NCBI RefSeq assembly: GCF_000722635.1
Contig: NZ_JOKH01000001.1
Coordinates: forward strand, 1,078,201 to 1,142,200
Source of the DNA: Endozoicomonas numazuensis
GTDB taxonomy: Bacteria > Pseudomonadota > Gammaproteobacteria > Pseudomonadales > Endozoicomonadaceae
Direction: 5' to 3'
DNA: 64,000 nucleotides
Made by a program: the position numbers and the translations under genes. The stretch's first letter is position 1. Every line of letters begins with the position of its first letter. Below the pieces are notes generated by a model that saw nothing but the letters and a program-made list of their open reading frames with translations, was not told the origin of the DNA and did not search any database. Positions 55,607-63,686 of this stretch are shown in pieces.

Positions 55607-58581
55607 TCAGTCTCACTCTCTGCCATCAGTGGATCTTCCGAAGACTTCTGGGGCTGGCTGTCTCCTTCAATGCGCCTGAGGTATTCCCCATTACTGTGGT
55701 ATATCGTCGTACACTTCGCGCCGACCTGCTCAGTATCAGTTACTTTTTGATCAAAGAGATAGCACCACTCACCAAGCGTTTTGCTAATATGCATCTGGAA
55801 GTGAGGTGTGGCTGCCAACAATGTAAGCCCAACACGTTGCACAATATCGTGCAACGCGGGCAGATTATTCTCATCTATGGCAGCAGCCTCATCGAAGATC
55901 ACTGGCATTCTCATTTTGAGATCACCAGACGTCAGCTTATCCAGCAGTATGCTCAATACAACAGTGTTGACCATTATGGTCGTACCATTGCTTTGCTGAG
56001 TCTTTTCCTGTCGTCCTTTAAATCCGTAAATGTACTCAACACCTGTAACAATGCTCTCAATATCCAGGAGTCCTTTTTTTCGCCCCTTTTGCAGATAGGT
56101 ATCGCTGAAGTTTCTTAGGCGCTCATAGAATGAGTCGGAGGCCAGTGAGTCCATATCTGTACGGAAATGCGAAACATCATCAATCAGGGTCGTAAAACCT
56201 TGATGTTTTTGGATCCTTAGCTCGACGGATTCCAGGTTTGATACCTGAACACCAGAAAATGACTGATTAATCTCATTGGTGAATGCTCCAATTCCGCCAT
56301 TAATCTGCTCAAGCAGGCTGATCTCTCGAGAAGTATTCGCATTATGCGTTTTAATTCTGTCTGAAAGCTCCTGTTCGTACATATCTAGATTGTGAAATTC
56401 AGTGTGTAAACGATTGCATGCCTGTTCAAAATTTGCACTACTCAGATCAACCGTATAAGCCGCGTCTTCGATACCTGAAACAATCTCAGTTTTAACCAAC
56501 TCCTGAAGCAAGCGAATACAATGATTCCGACCAGATGCCAGGTCAACACTAATGATCTTATCCTGACTCTTCGACTCTTCGTCGATAGCTTCCGCATCCT
56601 TTACTGTCGCGGGTGCTGGAACAGCCGTGTGCTCAAAGGCACCATTGATGAGCTGATGACAATTACGCTCAAGTGTGGCAAGGCTATTTTTAAGCTGTGA
56701 GTTTGCCTGTCTTGAAATTTCAGCCTTTTGCTTGGTATTGCTGTGCAAATTCTTCTGGGTGCTGATTTTTTCATTCAAACCCATGATCTGGGCAGCCAAA
56801 TCATTTTTTCTCTGAGTTTCCAGCTCTACCTTTTCTGAGCTGACCTCTAGATTTTCTTCGTTTTCATTGAGTCCAAAAATACTTGCAATTTCTGCAGTAA
56901 TTTCATCAATCTGTTTTTTTAGCTCTTTCCGCTCATCAGCTTGTTCTATCTCACTCCCCTGCAGGAACTTATTGTCTTTGGATATCTTAAGATCCAGCTC
57001 GACACTTTCCGACACCAGCGATTGCTTCCTCATCTTTTGCTCAGAGCGAATAGTTTCTGCACTGTGCTCGGTAAAGAGTACATTCGGTATTGCAACGCCA
57101 CCAATAGTCAACTGTTTGCCATCTTGCCCCAGTGAGCTGGCAAAATGGCGGCAGGCATCAATAACACTTGGGTCATCAAGTGCTCGAACATGACTGAAAC
57201 TGGAGTTAACGGAATAAATTAGAGACCCTGTCTGGCTGTCTAGTTCGTCAAGAAGCCCTCTGTCAGAGCTTAGAAGAGTGTCCAGATTTTCTATTTCTTT
57301 ATGGACTTTATTTTGCCGGGCAATGTTAGCCTTTAGACGAGTCTGGGCACTATCGATATCCCGAAGCGCATCAAGCCTCTGCTCATACTCTCGTTTACAC
57401 TCTGTCAGATAATTGATGATGTCATGGTGATCACTGCTCTGTACTACAGGCATGTTGGAACGGATGGCGTTCAGCGCTCGATCAACTTTCTTCTGACTGT
57501 TACTCACTGCTTCTGAGGCTACTCCGAGAGAAATCTCAACCTTCTTTAACTGATCAGCAAGTAGCTTCTTTTGCTCCCTTAACATCTCAATCTCATTGCC
57601 TATATCTTGAAGCTGTTCAACGTTTTCAGTGACCACTTCTGAATGATAGGTCTGCTGATCTAATGCCTTCTGGTACAAAGAACACAAATCCTTGGTCACT
57701 TGGGTTTTCAGTGACGCATATTGACGGCGTTGCTCAGTGAGAGCATCCCAAGTACATTTGTTATTTTTAAGCCGCTGTATGTGATCCTGCTTCCCTCTCA
57801 GCTCTGCCCGTTCCTCCTGTATTTTCTCAAAATCAATTTCAGACTTGTCTCTGGATGAACTCATGGAGCTGCTTATAACGCTTGCAACTGCTTTGGCCAG
57901 ACCATTACCTTTGGGAAGTAGGCCAGCGGATAGCTGTAATAATGTCTTAAGAGCGGCAATAGATGAATCAGATGCATTACCGAGAGGAACAAGACAGTAT
58001 TGGGTGTCACTACGACCAACCTGTACTCGGTTATAAAGCTGTTCTTTCAGCTGAGTGCGCTGGGTCTGTTTTGAGCCCCCAAAATCTAATAGAGCCTTCT
58101 GAATATCAGTGAACCCAATATCAAAACGAGGGGCTCCTGCACCATTATTTACAGGGCTTCGCTTGTCCCAAAAAAGGTGTTCAATATCTGCATAAGGCTT
58201 AGGTACTGCAATGCGTCCATAGCCTAATTGCTCTCTGCTCTGGTGCAATACAACACAGAATGTATGCTTTGGGTTAACGGCTTCCAGGATGATGTAACTG
58301 TCTGGGGAGGGAAAATAATAATTAAATGAGTCTATGCCAGAGTGTTCATTTCCGTTGGACTGAAATCCAAATTTGGAACTGCACTCCTTGAAGTTTACTT
58401 CTGGCAGCAGAAAGAGCAGAAACACATGAAGTAAACTTGTTTTGCCATTGTTGTTCCCACCCAAGATAGCAAGAGAAACATCGACGGGGAGCTCTATGTA
58501 CGCAGCACTGGCTGAATGAACAAGCACAATTTTGTTGAAGCGATATTCTTTGGCATCTGCAAAAGCATCAAGTGTGGCCAT
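55603..58581 (-). CDS. jetC: JetC/MukB-like SMC ATPase
   Basis: 992 residues from the start MATLDAFADAKEYRF (a longer frame is unsupported). Walker A GGNNNGKTS lies at 41-49 and Walker B IFDEAAAIDE near the C-terminus. Between them run two long coiled-coil arms (KKLLADQLKKVEISL, EKISTQKNLHSNTKQKAE) with a hinge-like middle. SMC ATPases of Wadjet extrude DNA loops and sense closed circular plasmids. It overlaps jetD by 14 bp and jetA by 4 bp. Confidence 0.87.
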   Translation of the reverse strand: MATLDAFADAKEYRFNKIVLVHSASAAYIELPVDVSLAILGGNNNGKTSLLHVFLLFLLPEVNFKECSSKFGFQSNGNEHSGIDSFNYYFPSPDSYIILEAVNPKHTFCVVLHQSREQLGYGRIAVPKPYADIEHLFWDKRSPVNNGAGAPRFDIGFTDIQKALLDFGGSKQTQRTQLKEQLYNRVQVGRSDTQYCLVPLGNASDSSIAALKTLLQLSAGLLPKGNGLAKAVASVISSSMSSSRDKSEIDFEKIQEERAELRGKQDHIQRLKNNKCTWDALTEQRRQYASLKTQVTKDLCSLYQKALDQQTYHSEVVTENVEQLQDIGNEIEMLREQKKLLADQLKKVEISLGVASEAVSNSQKKVDRALNAIRSNMPVVQSSDHHDIINYLTECKREYEQRLDALRDIDSAQTRLKANIARQNKVHKEIENLDTLLSSDRGLLDELDSQTGSLIYSVNSSFSHVRALDDPSVIDACRHFASSLGQDGKQLTIGGVAIPNVLFTEHSAETIRSEQKMRKQSLVSESVELDLKISKDNKFLQGSEIEQADERKELKKQIDEITAEIASIFGLNENEENLEVSSEKVELETQRKNDLAAQIMGLNEKISTQKNLHSNTKQKAEISRQANSQLKNSLATLERNCHQLINGAFEHTAVPAPATVKDAEAIDEESKSQDKIISVDLASGRNHCIRLLQELVKTEIVSGIEDAAYTVDLSSANFEQACNRLHTEFHNLDMYEQELSDRIKTHNANTSREISLLEQINGGIGAFTNEINQSFSGVQVSNLESVELRIQKHQGFTTLIDDVSHFRTDMDSLASDSFYERLRNFSDTYLQKGRKKGLLDIESIVTGVEYIYGFKGRQEKTQQSNGTTIMVNTVVLSILLDKLTSGDLKMRMPVIFDEAAAIDENNLPALHDIVQRVGLTLLAATPHFQMHISKTLGEWCYLFDQKVTDTEQVGAKCTTIYHSNGEYLRRIEGDSQPQKSSEDPLMAESETE

Positions 58582-59395
58582 AATCCCCTGGCTCCAGTAA
58601 ATAAATTTCTTGCTCAAGGGTAAGCTCTGCATTAACAAGCTTACCGATGACAGTTGATAGTTTTGGTTCTTTTGTGGCTAATTCTTGGAGCTTTTCGGAT
58701 TCTTCGGGAGACATGTGGCGAGATGATATAGATAGGTAAACACCTATATCAGTTGGTACAAGAAATTCACCGAAGTTGTTCAGTTTCTTTGCTAAACGTG
58801 CCGCAATGGCTAGTCCTTCATAGTCCAAGTCAGGAAGCACATGAATGCGTTTAAATCTCTGGAAAAATTCAATGTGTTGTTTTTTTTCAGCGGCCTTGCC
58901 TCCCCCCCAAATCAAGACAAGTGGATCAGATGCATTCAGAGAAAAGGTCTCAATTATAAAGCGGCGAGTTTTGTCACTGTGGAGAAAATTTTCTAGGTTT
59001 TCAACTATTACCGCATCATGCCCGAACTCTTCTTCTCTAAAAGGGTAAATCCAGCCCTTTTCACTTAAAGCGGTTGCACATACAGGGTGTTCAGAATACG
59101 GAATCGATATATTCAGCAAAGAGGCACGATTCTTAGCATCGTGACTATGACCCGACAAAGCAGCCGTCGCTTTAGATCTCAGGTTTCTCGATGGATAACG
59201 CCGGCGCAAGGCTATAAATTCTTTGTGATCAATTATGCTTACAAGAGCTAGTCCCTTCCCCACAGCAGGCACAAGAATCCTTTCTATCTCGGGTGGATTA
59301 AAGCCTTCCTTAACAAAAGCTCTTACTAATACATTCCACTTGATGGGCTCTCCGTTTGCAATCAGATCCAGCATGGATGCAATTTTCTGACTCAT
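58568..59395 (-). CDS. jetD: JetD-like Toprim nuclease subunit, first gene of the operon
   Basis: 275 residues. The C-terminal two-thirds shows the topoisomerase VI/Toprim signature of JetD: Glu132 in AVIVENLENFL, IWGGGKA, and the metal motif D189-L-D-Y-E-G194 in VLPDLDYEGLAIA, followed by TLEQEIYLLEPG. JetD cleaves plasmid DNA handed over by the SMC motor. It is shorter than the roughly 380-400 residues I expect for JetD, with a reduced N-terminal arm, and comes first rather than last in the operon. Confidence 0.8.
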   Translation of the reverse strand: MSQKIASMLDLIANGEPIKWNVLVRAFVKEGFNPPEIERILVPAVGKGLALVSIIDHKEFIALRRRYPSRNLRSKATAALSGHSHDAKNRASLLNISIPYSEHPVCATALSEKGWIYPFREEEFGHDAVIVENLENFLHSDKTRRFIIETFSLNASDPLVLIWGGGKAAEKKQHIEFFQRFKRIHVLPDLDYEGLAIAARLAKKLNNFGEFLVPTDIGVYLSISSRHMSPEESEKLQELATKEPKLSTVIGKLVNAELTLEQEIYLLEPGDYGHT

Positions 59396-59428
59396 GTGTC
59401 TCGATTACCAAGGTATCAACAACCACCC

Positions 59429-59450
59429 TATCGTATCAAATGATACGATA
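59429..59450. promoter_or_regulatory. 22-bp palindromic candidate operator between jetD and the WYL regulator
   Basis: TATCGTATCA and its exact inverse TGATACGATA flank a 2-bp AA spacer. It sits 34 bp upstream of the jetD start and about 100 bp from the divergent regulator gene, where a CapW/BrxR-like dimer would be expected to repress the operon. Confidence 0.7.
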
Positions 59451-59504
59451 AACGTCAAAAAAACGAATCAAATTTTTATTTTTTAACCATTTAATGCTAT
59501 CTTT

Positions 59505-59516
59505 GAGACTTGTCTC
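59505..59516. promoter_or_regulatory. short palindrome near the regulator start
   Basis: GAGAC-TT-GTCTC, 34 bp upstream of the WYL-regulator GTG. It may be a second operator or a leader hairpin. Confidence 0.35.
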
Positions 59517-59550
59517 TATGAAAGCTATGTCTGATTAACCTCTGGAGTTA

Positions 59551-60639
59551 GTGATTAAATTAATGGATTCAGCTCAGGCATGCCCAAGGCATGTATTCAT
59601 TGACCAAATGCTTTATTTTACCGGCCGACTGTCTCGCAGCGACCTTGTTTCTGTTTTTGGCGTAGGAGTAGCCACTGCTAGCCGAGATATTTCAGCCTTC
59701 ACAAGTAGCTTGAAAGAGCCCGACTGTGTAATAAGTCGTGGTAGGGAAGGCTACTGGGCCAGAGAAAATTACAAGCCAAAATTCAATCATAACCCTGAAG
59801 TAGCATTGGATTTAATGACCAGCTCCTTGGTGAAGCATTGGGTTGATAAACCCAACTATGGGCATAACCAACCTTTAAGTTACAAATCGCTTGAAGCTGA
59901 GGTTATTGCTCCCATTACGTGTGCATTAGTTGCGCAGAAACCTGTCCAACTCCTATATCAGACTTCAGGTAACAATGGATTAGAGCGCTTAGTCGTGCCC
60001 ATTGCCCTTTTCGTAGCCAGCGGGTTTCGATATGTCCGTGTGTATGAGATCAACCGACAGCGATTTATAACTCTGAAACTAACTAGAGTTATATCCTCAA
60101 GTTTGGATACTCAAAGTCAACGAATTACTATTCCAGTCGATGAGGAATGGTCAAGGCAGGTTATCTTATCGATTGGAGCCCATCCCTATCATCCATCAAA
60201 AGAGAGCATTGAACGAGATTATGGTTTACCTCGTGACGGGATCAAAAATTATTCTGTGACTGCGGGTTTTGCAGGATATTTACTTGCAGAGTGGCGTGTA
60301 GACTGTTCTGGTGCAGGCTTTCTGGATCCTATTCAGTACCCGTTCACATTAGCCAATAGGCAGGAGCTGGAAGAAGTAAATTCTTTAGAGATTGCACCAG
60401 GGTTTCAAGTCTCTGATTACAGTTTTACTGTTGTCATAAGTAGTGTTGAAAAAATCACCAATGACTTAGAAAAAACTATCTATGAGTCAGGCTGCAGTGA
60501 TGGGCTGCTGTGTGAAACAGATGGTGCTGTTTCTTTGAGACTCAGAAGAACGCACCTTAGTTTGGATCAGGCGATTGGTTCAGTGTTGAAGAAGTTATCC
60601 AGTTGCGGCTTAAATCAGTTGAAAGTCATTTTCCAGTAA
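59551..60639 (+). CDS. WYL-domain transcription regulator (CapW/BrxR-like)
   Basis: 362 residues from a GTG with GGAG close upstream (an ATG four codons later lacks a suitable site). An N-terminal winged helix (RSDLVSVFGVGVATASRDISAF) is followed by a linker, a WYL domain (PVQLLYQTSGNNGLERLVVPIALFVASGFRYVRVYEINRQRFITLKLTRV) and a C-terminal WCX-like extension. Homologues are dimeric repressors of CBASS, BREX and other defence operons and sense a nucleic-acid ligand. Divergent from jetD, it is the likely controller of the Jet operon through the palindrome at 59429-59450. Confidence 0.82.
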   Translation: MIKLMDSAQACPRHVFIDQMLYFTGRLSRSDLVSVFGVGVATASRDISAFTSSLKEPDCVISRGREGYWARENYKPKFNHNPEVALDLMTSSLVKHWVDKPNYGHNQPLSYKSLEAEVIAPITCALVAQKPVQLLYQTSGNNGLERLVVPIALFVASGFRYVRVYEINRQRFITLKLTRVISSSLDTQSQRITIPVDEEWSRQVILSIGAHPYHPSKESIERDYGLPRDGIKNYSVTAGFAGYLLAEWRVDCSGAGFLDPIQYPFTLANRQELEEVNSLEIAPGFQVSDYSFTVVISSVEKITNDLEKTIYESGCSDGLLCETDGAVSLRLRRTHLSLDQAIGSVLKKLSSCGLNQLKVIFQ

Positions 60640-60800
60640 CGTTTTTTTGTGGTTAAAAAAATTTGCTCTCGATGTGGAGATGAATTTTTACAGATATCGA
60701 TTTCCTCAAAGGTCTTATTTGAATTGCGGATAGGCATTCTATGATAGGACCAAAGTTCAGAGTCTACGATCAATAGTTTTATATTATGGCTTGCAGGAAA

Positions 60801-60923
60801 CTACCAGCTTATGGTGTTAAAGCGATGTAATTTACCAGCATATGGTTAAAATACATACCAGCTTATGGTGAAAATTAGAACCTAATATCAATAGGTTAAA
60901 GAAGATTTCTTACCAGCTTATGG
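60801..60923 (-). repeat. four TnsB-box repeats at the distal (left-type) end
   Basis: Copies of TACCAGCTTATGG (inverse of the boxes near parE) lie at about 60802-60814, 60833-60845 (one change, GCATATGG), 60856-60868 and 60911-60923. The wider and unequal spacing contrasts with the compact opposite end, as in Tn7 left versus right ends. The region 60640-60800 shows no gene. Confidence 0.85.
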
Positions 60924-60934
60924 TGTTTCCATCA

Positions 60935-60939
60935 AATTA
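60935..60939. repeat. 5-bp target-site duplication (distal side)
   Basis: AATTA, identical to 35582-35586 next to the parE stop. Confidence 0.9.
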
Positions 60940-60959
60940 CCCTCCCTTGATATTAAGCT

Positions 60960-61001
60960 CTCTTTACTGTGTTCAGCTATAAATGCTCAAGCAGTAAAGA
61001 G
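60960..61001 (+). terminator. probable original parE terminator, displaced by the transposon
   Basis: CTCTTTACTG (60960-60969) pairs with CAGTAAAGAG (60992-61001). Before insertion it would have been about 25-70 bp after the parE stop, between parE and the convergent NUDIX gene. Confidence 0.6.
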
Positions 61002-61009
61002 AACTCTAT

Positions 61010-61678
61010 TCAACTCGAATGAACATACCGCCAACACCCATCAACCAACAAACAACGATGCCGGGCACCAGCCACATCAGGATCACCCGACTCATAACCC
61101 GCATCACCGGGATAAAGCATTACTAGCTGCTCATCGGCAAAGTTGGCTTTGGGTAAGAATGTCAATGGCTCTTTATCTTGAAAGTGTTGTATAGCTTCAG
61201 CCACAGATGCGCATTGTTGTAACCAATGAAAGGTCACCAGAGTGGGTGGCATCATTTCTATGTCTTTTTCTTCCTGCCTTGAGATGGCTTCTGTCGGAGT
61301 TACCCAGTCAGAATCGACAATCTCTCCTCCATCAACAATGACCTCACTGGAGTTGGCTGGTGCCAGGAAAAAGTGGGTATCAAATCGTTTGGGTGCAGTT
61401 TCCGGAGTGATCCAGCGGGAGATATACACCAGTTCATCGGGGTTGATGGTCAGAGCGGCTTCTTCCAGTGTTTCTCTTGCAGCTGCGTTTTTTAATGTTT
61501 GCTGTTCTGATTCAGCCTGATCCTGCTCTTCTACCGAGCCACCGGGAAAAACCCAGAACCCGCCCAGAAAATTTGCCCGGCTGTTTTTACGCATAATCAG
61601 AGTTTCAAGTCCTTTGGGGCCATCCCGCAGGATTACGACAGTGGCAGCCTGTCTGGCAGGGGCTTGGGCATTGCTCAT
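61010..61678 (-). CDS. NUDIX hydrolase
   Basis: Start set at MSNAQAPARQAATVVILRDG; the longer frame begins at TTG and is not protein-like. 222 residues with the NUDIX box in extended form (FPGGSVEE ... NAAARETLEEAAL), carrying the RExxEE core. The C-terminal helical part and ITPETAPKRFDTHFFLA resemble NUDT19-like CoA diphosphatases, but the substrate cannot be fixed. Before the transposon insertion it was the convergent neighbour of parE. Confidence 0.83.
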   Translation of the reverse strand: MSNAQAPARQAATVVILRDGPKGLETLIMRKNSRANFLGGFWVFPGGSVEEQDQAESEQQTLKNAAARETLEEAALTINPDELVYISRWITPETAPKRFDTHFFLAPANSSEVIVDGGEIVDSDWVTPTEAISRQEEKDIEMMPPTLVTFHWLQQCASVAEAIQHFQDKEPLTFLPKANFADEQLVMLYPGDAGYESGDPDVAGARHRCLLVDGCWRYVHSS

Positions 61679-61930
61679 TCTTTCAACATCCTGATTGTTA
61701 TTATTCTTTATGGTGTTATTTAACCTCAAACTGGCGCCCGTTACACGACTATCTATATAGAGCTGTCATTTCACGCCTGCTTCAGTTTATGTTATTTTGC
61801 CCCAACTCCGGTGGTCAGTAACAACCCACCAACGGGGAACCTATAACACCTGCTCATGCTTTGCTTAGGAAAGCATGTGCAGAGTGAACTACAGGGATCG
61901 ATACAGTACTCCGAAATCCAGCGGTTATTT

Positions 61931-62037
61931 TCAGGAGCCTGACCGGGAATAGGCAACTCGGCCAAAAATCCAGAAAGAACAGCCTGATTGTTCTACTGAA
62001 TTTTATGTGCAAGCACTATTCTCAGTCAGCCTTCTAG
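61931..62037. repeat. 107-bp MITE-like element (copy 2)
   Basis: A shorter relative of 27217-27384. The left arm TCAGGAGCCTGACCGGGAAT and right arm (inverse CTAGAAGGCTGACTGAGAAT) are diverged but clear, and the interior shares AATCCAGAAAGAAC and TTCTACTGAATTTTATG. An internal deletion explains the size difference. Confidence 0.65.
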
Positions 62038-62130
62038 TTCATCTGGACGCTTTAAAGCAACAATCTTAACTGTACCCTGTCCGAATCTGACAGAAAGGAC
62101 TCACCAGCATAAACGATACGGGCAGAAAAC

Positions 62131-63663
62131 ATGTGGCCTTTGTCCCGTCACACCCGGCAAACTACGCTGTTTCTGACCCCAGAACCCAGTCTGGTGACAG
62201 GTTATCCAATGACCATACAAGAACAACTACCCAACACACTGACGACAGCCAGCACCCTGTCGTCTGAGTTACCCAAAAAACCCGCCAGATCTCTGAATAT
62301 CTGTCTGCTGGGTTATCGCAGCCACCCTTTTGTGGGCGGCCAGGGCATTTACCTGAAATATCTGAGTAAAGCTCTGGTAGAAGCAGGCCATAAAGTAGAC
62401 GTTATTTCTGGCCCTCCCTACCCTGACCTGGACCCGAGGGTTGGCCTGGTTGAGATCCCCAGCCTGGACTTGTTCAGTGTTGAAAGCCATGTGACCGCAC
62501 TGAGACCCAGACACCTTAAGTCCTGGTCTGATTTCTTTGAATGGTGGGCCATGCTGACCGGAGGCTTTGCCGAGCCTTATACCTTCACCCGTCGTGTAGT
62601 GAAATATCTGCGTAAAAATGGTCACAACTACGACATTATTCACGACAACCAGAGCCTCGGTTATGGTCTGCTGGACCTGCAAAAACAGGGCATTCCTGTA
62701 GTCGCTACGGTCCATCACCCAATAACCCGTGACCGACAACTGGCTCTGGATGCCGCCCCTGACTGGAAACATCGCCTGCTAACTCGTCGCTGGTACTCCT
62801 TCCTGGGTATGCAAGGTAAAGTCGTTCGTGGATTGAAGCACATTGTCACTGTTTCAGAGCAATCTCGCGGTGATATAGCGGAGGCATTCAGTCGTTCAGC
62901 TGACGACATCAGCCTGATATACAACGGTATAGACACTGATACTTTCTCTCCCCAGCCTCATATTGAGCGAAAGCCATTCAGAATCATGACAACGGCCTCT
63001 GCGGACCAGCCTCTCAAAGGTTTGAAATACCTGCTCGAAGCCATGGCTCTATTGAAATCCGATTATCCGGAGCTGGAGCTTCTGGTCGTAGGTAAGCTAA
63101 AAGAAGGCGGTCAGACAGAACTGCAGCTCAAGCAACTTAACCTGGGATCCGCCGTAAAGTTTGTGTCGGGGATTTCCACCGAACAAATGGTGGAGCATTA
63201 CTCTGAAGCAGCAATCGCTGTATCACCTTCACTCTATGAAGGTTTTGGCCTGCCAGCCGGTGAAGCCATGTCCTGCGGCTGTGCTGTTATTTCCTCAGAC
63301 GGTGGCGCCCTGCCAGAAGTCGTAGGTGATGCAGGCCTGATCGTTAAGGCTGGCAATAGCGAAGCGCTGGCAAAAGCGTTGCAAACACTGCTGGAAAGCC
63401 CTGAAAAGCGGGCCGAATACGGGCAGCTGGGTCGCCAAAGAATTTTGGACACCTTCTGCTGGAAGGTAGCTGCCAGACAGTTCAGCCAGTATTACCTGAA
63501 CTTGCTGGATACTGAACAACAGCCAGTAGCGTTAGAAGACACAGACAATGCCGATGCAGATCTCAACCAGACAGCCCTGAGCCAACAGACAGCCCTGAGC
63601 CAACAGACAGCCCTGAGCCAACAGACAGCCCTGAGCCAACAGACTACATCTGTCAGCGGATGA
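62131..63663 (+). CDS. family-4 glycosyltransferase with C-terminal TALSQQ repeats
   Basis: 510 residues (ATG 62209 is an alternative start). The GT-B fold is indicated by the N-terminal CLLGYRSHPFVGGQGIYLKYL, the middle YNGIDTDTFSP, and the donor-site EGFGLPAGEAMSCGCAVISSDGGALPEVV with its two glutamates. It probably transfers a sugar to a cell-envelope polysaccharide. The last about 30 residues are four and a bit copies of TALSQQ from an 18-bp minisatellite and are unlikely to be catalytic. A methyltransferase gene follows 23 bp later, suggesting a sugar-modification operon. Confidence 0.85.
   Translation: MWPLSRHTRQTTLFLTPEPSLVTGYPMTIQEQLPNTLTTASTLSSELPKKPARSLNICLLGYRSHPFVGGQGIYLKYLSKALVEAGHKVDVISGPPYPDLDPRVGLVEIPSLDLFSVESHVTALRPRHLKSWSDFFEWWAMLTGGFAEPYTFTRRVVKYLRKNGHNYDIIHDNQSLGYGLLDLQKQGIPVVATVHHPITRDRQLALDAAPDWKHRLLTRRWYSFLGMQGKVVRGLKHIVTVSEQSRGDIAEAFSRSADDISLIYNGIDTDTFSPQPHIERKPFRIMTTASADQPLKGLKYLLEAMALLKSDYPELELLVVGKLKEGGQTELQLKQLNLGSAVKFVSGISTEQMVEHYSEAAIAVSPSLYEGFGLPAGEAMSCGCAVISSDGGALPEVVGDAGLIVKAGNSEALAKALQTLLESPEKRAEYGQLGRQRILDTFCWKVAARQFSQYYLNLLDTEQQPVALEDTDNADADLNQTALSQQTALSQQTALSQQTALSQQTTSVSG
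63571..63642. repeat. 18-bp minisatellite, four perfect copies
   Basis: ACAGCCCTGAGCCAACAG repeated four times head to tail inside the glycosyltransferase gene, encoding TALSQQ units. In-frame length changes are expected by slippage. Confidence 0.95.
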
Positions 63664-63686
63664 TGCCCGAGGATAAGTGAAACAAG

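Larger units (their letters stand above)
35587..60934. mobile_element. 25.3-kb Tn7-like transposon at parE carrying a defence island
   Basis: The two ends are near-perfect inverted repeats: parE side TGTTGGAAACACCATAAGCT, far side (inverted) TGATGGAAACACCATAAGCT, flanked by identical AATTA duplications. The parE-proximal end leads directly into tnsA, then tnsB, tnsC and two tniQ-family genes reading away from parE, which is the Tn7 right-end arrangement. Cargo comprises an Avs-like STAND nuclease, SIR2-HerA, and a Jet/SMC operon with its regulator. No Cas genes or CRISPR array are seen. TnsB is broken by an IS1595-type insertion, so the element is probably locked. Confidence 0.93.

Noticed and set aside
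35587-60934. A CRISPR-associated transposon
   Set aside because: The element has two TniQ proteins, but no Cas genes and no array of regularly spaced direct repeats could be found between tnsA and the distal end.
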